In this document: positions 48,421-59,109 of the stretch, piece by piece
Layout of the letters: each line of letters begins with the position of its first letter
How positions within the stretch are numbered: the first letter of the stretch is position 1
Assembly (NCBI RefSeq): GCF_003711515.1
Contig: NW_021167080.1
Location: forward strand, 4,645,255 to 4,709,254
Origin: Sodiomyces alkalinus F11
Lineage: Eukaryota; Ascomycota; Sordariomycetes; Glomerellales; Plectosphaerellaceae
Reading direction: 5' to 3'
Length of the DNA: 64,000 bases
The notes under the pieces: generated by a model
What the model was told of the DNA's origin: nothing
Database searches by the model: none
Seen by the model: the letters and a program-made list of their open reading frames with translations, nothing else
Program-made: the position numbers and the translations under genes

Positions 48421-50137
48421 ATGCCTGCGTGCGTGTCGGCTCTCAAATCGCGTCAGACCTTGTTTCTACCTATCTTGGCGGCTAACGTGCCCATGCAGCC
48501 CAGGCGATCAGCATCTTAACAATGTTGGGAATCCCTTCGAAGAGCCGCAGAAACGCGTCTCCGAATACACGGCCCAGGAGATAGCCACGCTGCAAAGCCG
48601 CCTAGAGAGACAACTCGGTCCCGAATACATCTCTGCTCGATCCGGGCCCTCGGGGCAGAAGGTGCACTACATTGCCGCCGAAAAATGCATTGCCCTCGCA
48701 AACGAAGTATTTGGCTTCAACGGCTGGTCCTCGTCCATCCAGAACATCCAGGTTGATTTTGTCGACGAGCACCCCCAGACGATGAAGATCAGCCTCGGAC
48801 TTTCCGTCATTGTCCGTGTCACATTGCGGGATGGTACATTTCACGAGGACATCGGGTACGGGCATATCGAGAACTGCAAGGGCAAAGCGGCTGCGTTTGA
48901 AAAGGCCAAGAAGGAGGGCACCACCGATGCCCTGAAGAGGGCGCTGAGAAACTTTGGTAACGTGCTTGGGAACTGCATCTACGACAAGGACTACCTTGCC
49001 AAAGTGGTCAAGTTGAAGGCTGGGCCGACGAAGTTCGATGAAAGCAGGCTACACAGGCATTCGGGTTACGCGAAGAAGGACGAGCCGGCGAGAAAGGAGG
49101 CGGAGCCGGTGAAGAAAGAAAAGACGGATGGAGAGAAGGACGCACTCGTCCGGAAGGAAATGGCAGACTCCCTCGACGAGCTCCTCGATGCCGAATTTGA
49201 CGAAGCGGATTTTGCCATTGCCGAGGAGGAACATCCAGACGAGGTTGCGCTCTCTAACGCAGACTCGAATGCGTCGGACGTCTCACACCAGCGATCGAAC
49301 GCTGCGCCGAACATGCAGCCTCCTGCGCGCCCCATGAGACAGAGCGGTCCGGCAGCGAACGTATCCGCCAATCCCCGGCTTCCCCAGACGCCGAACCAGC
49401 CCAACAACCCCCGAGCAAGACCGGCACCGGCACAAGGGCCGAATAACAATCGTATCCAAGGCTGGCCATCCAACGCGCCCCAACCACTTTCGCGAGCTGC
49501 CACCAACACTCCCCCGCCGAGAACTAGTACCAATACGACAGGGGAGCCCATAGCCTTCTTCTCCGCCCGGGCTGTGCAGCACGTCCCCCTAGACCTACAA
49601 CCGGGCGACCAGAGCGACCCGAACGTTCCTCTCCTCCTCCCCGCCGGCCAACAAGCCTTCAACCCCAAGGCCGAGAGCCCATCCATCCGCAAGACGCCAG
49701 GTATAGACCACTCGTCTTCCAAACCGGTGGCGCGCAACGGGCAGCACGTCCCTCCCTCGTCGAGCCAGCGGGCACCCGGTGTCCAGAGTCTGGCGGCTGG
49801 GGGAGGAACGACGGGCTTCAACCCCGTCCGGCCGCAGGGTGCGGGCCCCGCCCCGGCGAACCCGCAACTGCACCAGACACGACGCATCGGCGTCCCCGGC
49901 GGACCGCCCAGTCCCCTCGCCAACAGGGGCTCGTACCGCCCGCCCACCATGGTGGGAAAGAGGCCGGCACCGGCACCGGCACCGGCGGCCATGACGGAGC
50001 CGCGTCAGCCGCTCGCGGAGGTGACGAACAAGAACGGTACTGCGGTTGCTGCGGTCGGCGCCGGTGGTGCCGCTGGGACTAATGGTGTCGATGGTGCGGC
50101 TGCGGTTGAGACTGCTAAGAGGCAGAGGACGTCCTGA
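48421..50137 (+). CDS. rad52: DNA repair and recombination protein Rad52
   Basis: Rad52 mediates loading of Rad51 onto RPA-coated single-stranded DNA and anneals complementary strands. Exons: 48421-48428 and 48499-50137, giving 548 aa. The first coding exon is only ATGCCTGC. Donor GTGCGT, branch site CTAAC at 48483-48487 and acceptor GCAG at 48495-48498 join it to give MPAPGDQH, the conserved fungal start. The ring-forming annealing domain spans about residues 13-192 (VGNPFEE, YTAQEIATLQSRL, KVHYIAAEKC, NEVFGFNGWSS, GYGHIENCKGKAAAFEKAKKE, ALRNFGNVLGNC). Next come a Lys/Glu-rich linker, an acidic segment (224-251) like the RPA-binding region, and a long Pro/Asn/Gln-rich disordered tail. That tail includes FFSA (356-359), which fits the FxxA Rad51-binding motif. 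No other intron is needed. It is convergent with the ABC1 gene. Confidence 0.96.
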
Positions 50138-50770
50138 CGATCAAGGTCGGGGGTCGGGGGTTGGGGGTCAGGGGCCGGGGGCGAGGGAAAACTGTCGTTT
50201 GTTTTATGTGGTCCATTCTGTGGGGTTTATACGCAAGTTATGGTGCGGGATGAAGATGGATCGCGTGTTGTCTCTTTTTCTCGCCGAGGGTTGCTCTTTT
50301 TACCTCTGTTGGTGTTTCGGAGTTCCAGGTGTCTTCAGGGGAGCGAAATGGGTTAGTTATCCTGCTAAGGTAGGCGCTACATCGGGATGGGGACGGCGAG
50401 ACAGCCCACCCATTGCCGCAAAATCGAGGATGAAATAACGAGTCTATTCGGGGCTAGCAAGGAGCTGTATGACAAAGATTCTTCATTTCAGCGTGCTCGG
50501 CTAATAGAAGCACAGCTCGAGTGGCTGGGGAAACTCGATTTGTGGCAGATTGAGCTGGTACGGGCATAAGAATATATAGGTGTATTGCGTTGATGTATGT
50601 ACGGTCTCTATAATCTATGCCAAGCAAACACCCTCATATGTAACATGGCCCCATTGGCAATAGGGGATTTCATCATTAGACAAAAAATAAGAAGGGCGAA
50701 GGGGGGCAGAAGGTAAGACAATGCAGTAGAGGCTAATGACTTGCAACGAGGAAGATACAGATAGATGCAT
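50138..50770. other. convergent 3' region rad52 / ABC1-like gene
   Basis: The 3' UTRs of two converging genes, with G-rich sequence just after the rad52 stop. The open frames at 50046-50438 and 50387-50569 resemble nothing known and start inside or just beyond rad52, so they are not called. Confidence 0.5.
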
Positions 50771-52753
50771 TCAGATCTCGGGCGAAGGGAACTCGACGCC
50801 CCTCAGCCCCAGCAACCTTTTCGCACCAAGCCAAAGCTCGAACGCTTCAAGCTTAACCTCGACTCGCACGTAGCTAACCCACGCAGCGAAGAAACGCAAG
50901 GCGTTAGGCGGCCAGAGGAGCGAGCCGCGGTTCCGCAATTCCTCGACCTTCTCCTCAAAGACGGTGCGGGTGCAATAGCGCGCAAGAATCATGAAAGTGC
51001 GAATGGGACCCTGGCGGGTGTGCAGGCTCTCGTCGAGGGAACGGGTGAGGTCGTTCGTCTTCAGGATAAGCAGGATGATGCGGGGCACCTGGCCCAGGAG
51101 CTGGACGAGGTCGGCCAGGAGCCCTTCCTGGAGGGCGTCGCCCATCTCCTTCTTCTCCTCGGCCGTGCGGGTCCGGAGAATGGACGGGCCCTTGCCGCTC
51201 GTGGTCCGTCCGGCTTCCTTGGCCGACAGCAGGCCGAAATCGCGGCCCGTAATGGCGGAGGCGAAGATGGGGAACTGCTCGTCGGTGATGTTGGCGACCT
51301 TCTTGGCGTAGTGGCGCATGCGGTCCATGTCGCCGTCGATGACGGCGAGCCACATCTTGGCGTACGACCGCCGGAGATCGCGCGGGATGTCGCGGTACAG
51401 ACCGTGGTCGTACAGGATGATGTCGAAGTTGTGGCCGCGCAGCCGGCCGCGGGCCTCGTTCTTGCGGATGGCGAGGTTGCCGCCGTGCGGATCGCAGTGG
51501 AGCGGCGCGTCGGCGCCGAAAATCATCTCGCTGAAGATGCGCGCCAGGCAGGCCGAGACGTCGTCGCGGTCGATGCCGTTCGCGTCGAGGTATTCGAGGT
51601 CGTCCAGGCGGCGGCCGGACTCGCGGGCCATGACGAGGATGCGCTGCTTGGCCCACAGCACTTGGGGTACGACGAGCGGGTGTTCGGGCAGGCGGGCGAA
51701 ATGTTCTCGGGTGCGCTTCGCGTTGTGGGCTTCTTCCCTGAAGTCCAGCTCCTTGGGAAGCGACACGTCCATCTCGGAAGAGAGCCATTCGAGATCGTAC
51801 TCGGGGAAGAAGCGCTTCAGGGTCGAAAATGTGAACCTCGTCAGGCTGAGGTCTAGGGGCGCCCACTGCGCGAGTCCTGGGTGCTGGACCTTGACGGCCA
51901 CCTTCTGTCCGGTTCCCCGGATGACGGCAGTGTGGACTTGCGCCAGGGATGCGGCGCCGATAGGCTCTCTGGAGAACTCGGAGAAGTAGTCGAGGAGTTC
52001 TCCGCCCGTGTCTCGCCTGTACATATTCTCGATCGATTCGTATGACGAAACGGGGCATTTATCTTGGAGGGGGATGAATGTCGTGGTCCATTCCGTTGGA
52101 AGAAGGTAGTTCATTGCACTCTGGAAAGCCGTCAGTAGGGAGAACGGAAACCCGCAGCGTTGTCACCCTAATGTTGAACCAAAACGTACCAGATGTTGTC
52201 CCAACTTGATGAAGATGCCCCCGTTCTTCTCCAGCACCTTCAAGGTTCTCTCGGCGCATCTCTGATGGCAATCGCTCAAAAGAGTTGCGCGTCTCTGTTC
52301 GTCATCCTCCTTCTCCCGTTGGTTTAACGTCGTTCGATAACTGGCATGGCATCATCAGCACAGTCCGTGGGAGGCTCAGGGGTAAGTTGTCAGCACGAGG
52401 TTTGCGTACTCGTTGATACACACCGCCAAGGCGGCAGCTACACGACCTGCCCGTTCGGCAGCCTCGTAGCCGTATTTAATATCGTCGGTAAAGGCCAGAG
52501 CGCCGACGGTAGCGGCACCACCGCCGGAAGCGAGGAGGACGATCCCGTTCCGAGTGTTGCGAGGACTCGCGCGGCCGGTCGTCCAGGCCCTGGAGGCCCT
52601 AGAGGAGGAGGACGCGAACCCGCGAGAGCCCGTGAAGCGCGGCGCCGTACGCCGGCCCGATGCGGTGCGACAGTCGCCGCAAGTCCATCCTGTCGCCCGC
52701 TGTCGCGTGCCGAGCCGGCGCAGCGGGGCGGAAAACACCGAGAAGACTTTCAT
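50771..52753 (-). CDS. ABC1/UbiB-family mitochondrial kinase-like protein (ADCK1/Mcp2-type)
   Basis: Exons on the minus strand: 52753-52410, 52340-52190 and 52120-50771, total 614 aa. Introns are 69 nt each, with donors GTACGC and GTACGT. The joins give CINDYRTTLNQRE and FIKLGQHLSAMNYLLPTEW, hallmark sequences of the family. The N-terminus is Arg/Ser-rich (about 1-50, a mitochondrial presequence), followed by a Gly/Ala-rich hydrophobic segment (70-88). ABC1 motifs are present: the Ala-rich loop AASLAQVH (221-228), VAVK (K242), HCDPHGGN (about 374-380) and LYDHG with D403. The family includes Coq8 (coenzyme Q synthesis) and yeast Mcp2 (mitochondrial lipid homeostasis). The sequence looks closer to Mcp2/ADCK1 than to Coq8, so a lipid-related inner-membrane role is inferred and the substrate is unknown. 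It is divergent from the next gene. Confidence 0.9.
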
Positions 52754-53642
52754 TTAGACGATGCTGTCCAGCTTTCCTCCGGTATCCTGACTGAAACAAG
52801 CAGAAGACGTCGATATCATCCTAGCATTGGAGGATAAATGGAACGAAAAAAGAAAATGCCATAAAAAAGGAGGTGCATGGATGGGGGCAACAAGCCCGTG
52901 TCTATCGAAATCAAATTCTTTGGAAAATCGTTGAAACTGGTTCCCCCCTTCGGAATGAGAGGCGAAAAAGAATATTACTTGTTTGTAGCGAAGGTAAGGT
53001 ACTCTCTCGTACGACCAGAATCAGATAAGATACCGCGCCCGCAATGGAGGTACCTTACCTTGTGCACATGTGCCTTGGTGGATCTATGCGTTTAAGCAAC
53101 CTGTACCGCAGGTAAAGGTGGGGCATATTGAGACGACCTCGGCCAAAGAGTACAGCGTGACTCGACTGACAAGAATTGAACAGACTGTCAGAATCTTGTA
53201 TGATATAAGTAAGCTTGTGTGGGGTTCTACTTCTAGGTTTCTCCGTGCTGATACTGTGGATTTTAAGACCCGGTGGTATGGGGGGCCAATCATCGGAAGG
53301 CTCTTCAGTAGTTGCATTTATCGAGGTACTCTTACCACTACGCGAAAATATCACAATTTCGGGGTAGTTTAGTAAAAGCCCCACATGACATCGCGGTCGA
53401 TGGCCACAACGAACCGCGCTCCGCGTTATCCTTGGACATCCCACACCAGAACACGCCCTCCATCCTCTAGAGACACGTACATTCTCTAATCCTCTTCCCT
53501 TCCTCTTCCCTTGAGTTTATCGCGTGTGGGACTCGACCTTCACCCATAAAGATAATTTCACTTCACTTCAGCTTCTTCTACATATTGTAGTCTGATGAGA
53601 AAAGACGACTCGGCTCTACCGTCCTACAACACACACGACAAC
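52754..53642. other. divergent promoter region (ABC1-like gene / 53643 gene)
   Basis: About 890 bp with no gene. It contains a 12-bp perfect inverted repeat AAGGTAAGGTAC (52991-53002) / GTACCTTACCTT (53050-53061) and pyrimidine-rich stretches near 53480-53570, just before the downstream start. The short frames at 52877-53095 and 53070-53372 do not look coding. Confidence 0.5.
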
Positions 53643-54564
53643 ATGTTCGCCATCGCCACCATGCCCGCTTTCCCAGCTCCAACTGGTGATATGAGCACCA
53701 ATCCATCTTGGAACCACAAACACAGTCAGAATCATTACCGTCCATCAGCCTCATCCCCGCTCTCCTCATCACCCATTCGCGCGACTTCTCCGCTTTCCCC
53801 CCGCTCCGAAAACGACCTCAACTACATCACACGTCAGACCCAGTCCTCTCCGATATCCTCCTCCGGCCCAGCATCCAAGTACTTCAGATACGCAACACGG
53901 CAGATCAAACCAAACCCCCGACAACAACGGCGGGAAGAGGCCCAAGAAAGCCGGCGGAAGCTCTTCCTTCAGAACGTGCGGCAGCGTGCTGATGACAGAA
54001 CATACCAACGAAGAGATGTCGAGGGCAAGGTCAGTCCAATCCAACCAAAACTCTCCACGGGTCTAAGTCTGATGACTTCACCCCTTCCCCTTCCGCTTCC
54101 CCTCCCCCTCCCGTTTTCTCCTCTGCTTGGCTGTTCTCGGGACAGAATGCTGATGCATATTTCTGCAGCTACTCAAGTCGAGTTGGGATCGCGAAATGCG
54201 GCAACGCATCCTCACGAAACGGATGGAGGGCGACGCCTTCTTCTCCGAGGCGGACATCGATGATGCGGCCGAAATCTTGATTCAGGAACGCCAGCGTGAG
54301 GACGTCGGTCAGGTACGGCAATCCGATGCCAATGCGGATGAAATGATGGTCGATGAGATTGCCCTGCAGGAAGAGAGGGAACTAGAAGCGCTCCTCATGT
54401 CCTACGACGAGCGACCGGCTGGACAACAATCACAAGACGTCGTGCAACGGCCGGATCCCCCCAGCCTATCGGATGACGAAGACTACGATGCCATATTCAT
54501 GGAGTTGGCATCCGGGTCTGAGGGTACGGACCTCGTTTCTTCACAACAGATGGACATATCATGA
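53643..54564 (+). CDS. uncharacterised fungal protein, Ser/Pro-rich with basic helix and acidic tail
   Basis: Exons 53643-54029 and 54169-54564 (260 aa). The intron has donor GTCAGT and acceptor TTCTGCAG, and joins DVEGK to LLKSSWDRE in frame. An in-frame ATG at 53595 would add 16 residues, but 53643 has the better context (CAACATG, A at -3). Seen in the protein: a low-complexity Ser/Pro/Asn N-terminus with short SSP and SPLSP motifs that could be phosphorylated; a highly charged Arg/Gln/Glu helix from about 85 to 190 (RQQRREEAQESRRKLFLQNV, RMEGDAFFSEADIDDAAEIL); and an acidic C-terminus (EIALQEERELEALLMSYDE, LSDDEDYDAIFMELA). No transmembrane segment or catalytic motif is visible. I do not recognise the family; a nuclear adaptor role is only a guess from composition. 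Convergent with pex19, 285 bp apart. Confidence 0.8.
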
Positions 54565-54848
54565 GTACTGCTGTGGATGTTTGATTAATTAGACTGTACA
54601 TGTGAGAGACATGGTCATACTTCGGTACATGCTGATGGTTCTTGGCTTCGGGCGTTCTCGATTTCCGGCTGGGCGTTTAGGGGCAGTTCTGGACTTGGGG
54701 GTGTTGGACAGTATTTGTATTATTCCCAGGGGTGTACACAGGAACACTCCCCAATTGTTAACATATATGCGATAGCGGACGGGTATACATGGGACAGATT
54801 AGACGCCCAGATGCTTTTTTTTTTGCTTTTCTTTTTCCTTTTACTTCC

Positions 54849-56056
54849 TTATTGGGGATTGCATGAATCGTCGGGCATGCTCAGCGCCTCCTGCGCAGAT
54901 GGCATATCACCAACCAAATCTGCAGGTGGTGACCCCAAATCTTGCATCTAATACAAAGTTCCGTGATCAGTCCGTTGTTCCAGTACACGCCGACGCCTGG
55001 AGGCGACGTGCGGCAGGGGGAGCGGGCTTACCTTCTGCATCCTCTCTACGATGTATTCTCGATCCGCCGAGTTGGAGTCAGAGTAAGTGGTCTCGTCGAA
55101 TTTGCCGACAATTTCCATCACGAGCACCCGCTGCTCCTCGTACCGCTTCAGCTCCTCAACCGGCGTCTTGTCCTTGTTCTTCTCCAGCCACTCGGGGAAC
55201 TTCTCGTCCAGTTCCTTCATGGGCTCGTACAAGATTTCCTTGTTGGTGAGCTGCTCCATCATGCCCATGAGCATTTTGGAGAAGTCCTCGTCGTTCCCGC
55301 TGCCGCTGCCGTCTCCGCCCAGCTGCTTCATCATCTCGGCCAGGAGATCCTCCGTCGCGGATTCGGTCGCCGCCGCTGTGGCCTGTTCGCCGGAGGCTTG
55401 CATGCGCTCCATCGTACGACGGATCGTCTCTTGGAAAGAACTTTCGGCGCGGTTGCTGTCTGACGTCGAGGGCCTCGGTCCTGCGGCCGAGGCTGACGCT
55501 TTGCTGTCGTCCGCCGCGGTCTCGCCGGTACCAGCATTGCTAATTTCCTTGAAGACCTCGTCAAACTGGGCTTGCATTTCGGGCTAGTGTCACGGGTGTC
55601 AGCTGTCAAATATTTGCGAGGGCGACATTCGAAGGATGGGATAGGCGCGTACGTTCTTCTCGAGTTCGCCTATGAGTTCGGCCATGCCGGCTTGTAGCTG
55701 CTTGGCGAATTCGTCGTCGCCGAGAACGTCGTCCAGACTTTTGTCCGCCTGATCTGCGCTGCTAGCCCCCTTGACAGCCTCTGGTGGACTTGGTCTTCCA
55801 GGGTCGACGGCACCAACGGGTTGTTTCGCATCGAGTTTCACTGACGAGAACTCGTCCAACATGTCTAGGTTTCGTCAGAACATGTAATAATATGATAGTC
55901 CGATCGCATATGGTGGGCTTTACCATCCAGATCGTCCAAGTCATCTTCGTCCGGATCTGGAACATCGTCGACCTGATCTATTGGTTTCTTGTCCTGAGCT
56001 TGAGCAGCAGAGGCTTTCTTTTCCTCCTCCGCCTTTGCCCCCGGAGTGTCGCTCAT
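54849..56056 (-). CDS. pex19: Peroxisomal membrane protein import receptor Pex19
   Basis: Pex19 is a cytosolic chaperone that binds newly made peroxisomal membrane proteins and delivers them to Pex3. Exons on the minus strand: 56056-55924, 55864-55653, 55583-55032 and 54947-54849, giving 331 aa, usual for the family. Introns are 59, 69 and 84 nt. The first join gives DDLDDLDDMLDEFSS, the conserved acidic N-terminal motif following the Pex3-binding region. The middle carries amphipathic helices (DDEFAKQLQAGMAELIGEL, FQETIRRTMERMQ, LLAEMMKQL, FSKMLMGMMEQL), and the cargo-binding domain follows (LYEPMKELDEKFPEWL, YEEQ, YIVERMQK). The last exon (32 aa) ends CNPQ, matching the CaaX-type farnesylation site of Pex19. 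ATG 56056 is chosen because the upstream frame is not conserved. Confidence 0.95.
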
Positions 56057-57047
56057 CGTATAGATGTTTTGGAGGGTTTGAATGGCCCGGCTTGGGACGG
56101 GAATCCGAAGTTTTAAACTGAACCTCCGGGCCGTGCCTTGCAATGTTCCCACCCTGGCGAAGTCCTTCAGCCGCAGCGCGTCTTGGCCGTTCAGAGTCCA
56201 ATAGGACCGGGGAGACCAAGTGCGAAAGCGATCCAGTCGATCGGAAAGCCAGTGACAGCGATGAATAAGGCAAAGTGAACTGCAGGGGCCGTGGTTGATT
56301 ATGCCCGCAACCTCCTGGCTATTATTTGTTTATCTGCCCTAAGAGACCAGGGGAAATGCACATGAAAGCCGAGGTGAGTTGCGGACATTGGCGGGGGCGG
56401 GGACGGTGGGGAATTATGAATACAGTGGGGGAGCTGGCGAACACAGACAACCTAGATGTATGATTACGTAACCATGCGCTTCAATGGTTGTCATCAAAGA
56501 GGAAAAAGGAAGGGAGCAAAATTTAGAGCCAGCCATGGCGATGCGAGTGCTCAGATCTCTTCTTTCAAGTACCCACTACTTATACTGCCATTCATTCTCC
56601 ATTCTGTATTATTCTATCCAGAGGTACAAAGACTTTCTGTTCTGGCAATACCTTAAGCCATCTTCCTTCTGCTGGGAGTCGGGACCGGAAAACGGTTAAG
56701 GTGGGGGGTTAAGAGTTCTGCCGCCCCCGCGATAGTAGAACCTTTTACCGCCTTCCTGATTGCGCGAAAGGGCTGTAGCTTTCGCTGGGACCCTTCTAAC
56801 TTGCCACCGCTCAACCAACAGACAGACTCGGGGAGTTCTTTGACAGACAATAACCCCCCAAATTCTCACTAACAGTCGGGTGTATTGGCGCTTCTATTCC
56901 AAGACGTGAAATACCACCTAGCTTTGTTTGGTTCCGTCCAGAGGAGTGATCAGGATTCAGGACCGCTGGTTGGGCCTCCCACCCAAGACCGTATCAACAG
57001 CGTTACAGAGCCAAGTGGTTGGGTCCAGATCGGGCAATCCAGGCATC
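56057..57047. other. divergent promoter region pex19 / ubc9
   Basis: About 990 bp shared by two divergent genes. The open frames found here (for example 56456-56656, 56885-57328 upstream of 57048) are fortuitous. No clear TATA box or strong regulatory palindrome was recognised. Confidence 0.5.
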
Positions 57048-57745
57048 ATGGCTCTCTGCCAGAACAGACTTCAAGAGGAGAGGTTCGTGTCACGACTCGT
57101 CGGATTCCCCTTAAAATTATACTGCTGACAGCAGCACCCATCAGGAAGCAGTGGAGGAAGGACCACCCGTTTGGCTTCTACGCGAGACCGCAACGCACGG
57201 CAGCGGGCACCCTCGATCTGAAGGTTTGGGAATGCGGAATTCCCGGAAAGGAGAGGACGATATGGGAAGGTGGCCTGTTCAAGCTCACGATGACATTTCC
57301 CGATGGTGAGTATTTTGGTCTCTCTTGAAAACAGTCGTGGATCCGCGATGAGAATCCGGCTCGCTAACAACGAGATACTCTCCACGTCAGAATACCCCAC
57401 GAAGCCTCCTAAATGCGAGTTGCCCTGCTTTGGGTTCCCTTCTCCCTTTCTCTCGAGGCAGATGAACTAATGTAAATGAATGTCACAGGCAAATTCGTCC
57501 CCCCGCTGTTTCACCCGAATGTCTACCCGTCCGGCACCGTTTGCCTGTCGATTCTTAACGAAGAGGAGGCCTGGAAGCCTGCAATCACAGTCAAACAGAT
57601 TCTCTTGGGCATCCAGGAGCTTCTGAACACTCCGAACCCAGAGTCTCCTGCGCAGGCCGAGGCGTATAGCTTGTTCAAGAAGGACAAGAACGAGTACGAG
57701 AAGAGAATCCGCCGCGTCGTACGAGATAATCCGGCAACGTTCTGA
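57048..57745 (+). CDS. ubc9: SUMO-conjugating enzyme Ubc9
   Basis: E2 enzyme that takes SUMO from the E1 and transfers it to lysines, mainly in the nucleus. Exons: 57048-57082, 57145-57305, 57391-57414 and 57489-57745, total 158 aa, the family length. [25 protein letters not shown] matches the Ubc9 N-terminal helix. [15 protein letters not shown] holds the catalytic Cys92 (human C93) and the HPN motif; [20 protein letters not shown] follows. Exon 3 is only 24 nt (YPTKPPK). Intron 3 must use a GC donor (GCGAGT at 57415-57420) with acceptor CACAG at 57484-57488. This is the only join found that restores PPKCKF: the nearby GT gives the wrong frame, and the other AG leads into a stop. Divergent from pex19. 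Confidence 0.95.
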
Positions 57746-59109
57746 GAAGGTACTCGACGCTGCGCTGCGCTACGCTACGCTACTTTACTTTACATGGCCA
57801 TGAATGGGTGGACTACATTTCCTCGCCTTCACCCCTCAAGCTGGATGAAGACGCTGCTCTGGACGGAGTTGGGTATGAAATACCACTTTTTTGTTTGCTT
57901 TTTTTTTTCGCGGGGATAATTGCGTTTTTTTGCCGTTTTCGAGGCCAGTGGATGAAGGAAGCATTCCATTTAATAGCGCCGAGTGACGAGATAGCCGGGC
58001 TCTGTCGGAGCATGGATCTATGTTCCATTGCCAAGTCATTGGGATGGCACAAACAGAATCATCGTCTCTATGTTAATGCCAACAGGGCGATATTTGCTTG
58101 AGCGTCTGCGATGGGCATGTAGCCAAGACCAGTAAATGGAAATGCAACAGAATCTCTGGGACGTCTCGTCTTGTCTTGTAGTAGGATTCCGTGTTACGTA
58201 TCTTAGGTGCGGAATACACCAGATCATATGCAGAAAGATCGAGACAACTATTTCTCATGTGTACGGTAGTATAATATTACCTACATTGAACTTGGGAGCT
58301 CCCGTCTATGACACTATCTCTCGAGAACTACGGAGTAGAAGCTGTTCGCCAGAGAGAGTGGTGGTCATGACATTATGACACACCGTGAAAGTCCGGTACC
58401 GGCGCGTGGGTTCCCTTATCAATGCCTGTTTAGGCAGTGGGAGACGCGAGACGACGAAACAGCTCAGTCAGGGGTCCAATAGTCACAGGTCCCGAATTTC
58501 AAGTGTGTAAGGTACCTACCCAACTGGTAATTATAACATACACTTGATGGCGAATGGGGGCCGATGCTCCCCGAGATACGGAGCGAACCGTTGTTGACGG
58601 GTTTGGTCTTTTGGTCTCGTGAGTCCTCTTTTCCAAGAACGACGAGTAGAGCTGAGGGAGTCGGCCTATGACTTTTTTTCCCTTTCTTTTTTTCAACCTT
58701 CAAAAGTGACAGGAGGCGAAAGGGTTTCCACACGAAGAATCTGCAGTTTGTACGTACTTAGGTAGGGAGTCTCCATGTCTCCATTTTCTCTATCTTGTAC
58801 GGAGTAGTTTGCCCCCTTAATGGGGAACTGGCTACGACACGGAGGGGAGGGCAAAAAAAAAAAAAAAAAAAATCGAACTTGGGAGGCAAAGAGTCATACC
58901 TCCCCCCTAGGCGATTTACCAAGAGGTACTTAGCTCGACCCAAACCCACCTTCTAGAAGCCTTGGGGGTGCTTTTCTCTCTACTCCGTATCTAATTATTT
59001 TCTGTCCTTTCTTGAACCTGAACTCGTTCCTTTTTCACCTCCTCCCTCCACCTTCTCCGAGTCCCCCGTCTCAGCAACCTTAGTGTCGTCCACGAGAAAC
59101 TCTACAACC
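57746..59109. other. intergenic region ubc9-asn2
   Basis: About 1.36 kb: 3' UTR of ubc9 and promoter of asn2. It holds a 20-A tract (58853-58872), TACTCCGTA-type words (near 58329 and 58799 on the minus strand, 58981 on the plus strand) and GGTACCTACC near 58510. GAGTCA at 58890 is a near match to the Gcn4/Cpc1 general amino-acid-control site, plausible for asn2 but unproven. No gene seen. Confidence 0.5.

Noticed and set aside
49066..49992. 308-codon frame antisense to rad52
   Set aside because: It is a shadow of the GC-rich, low-complexity rad52 C-terminus.
50955..52058. 367-codon Arg/Pro/His-rich frame opposite the ABC1-like gene
   Set aside because: It is an alternative frame of the same strand as the real gene, with typical shadow composition.
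52877..53372. Short frames in the divergent promoter
   Set aside because: No conserved motif, poor codon use and no splice-compatible partner exon.
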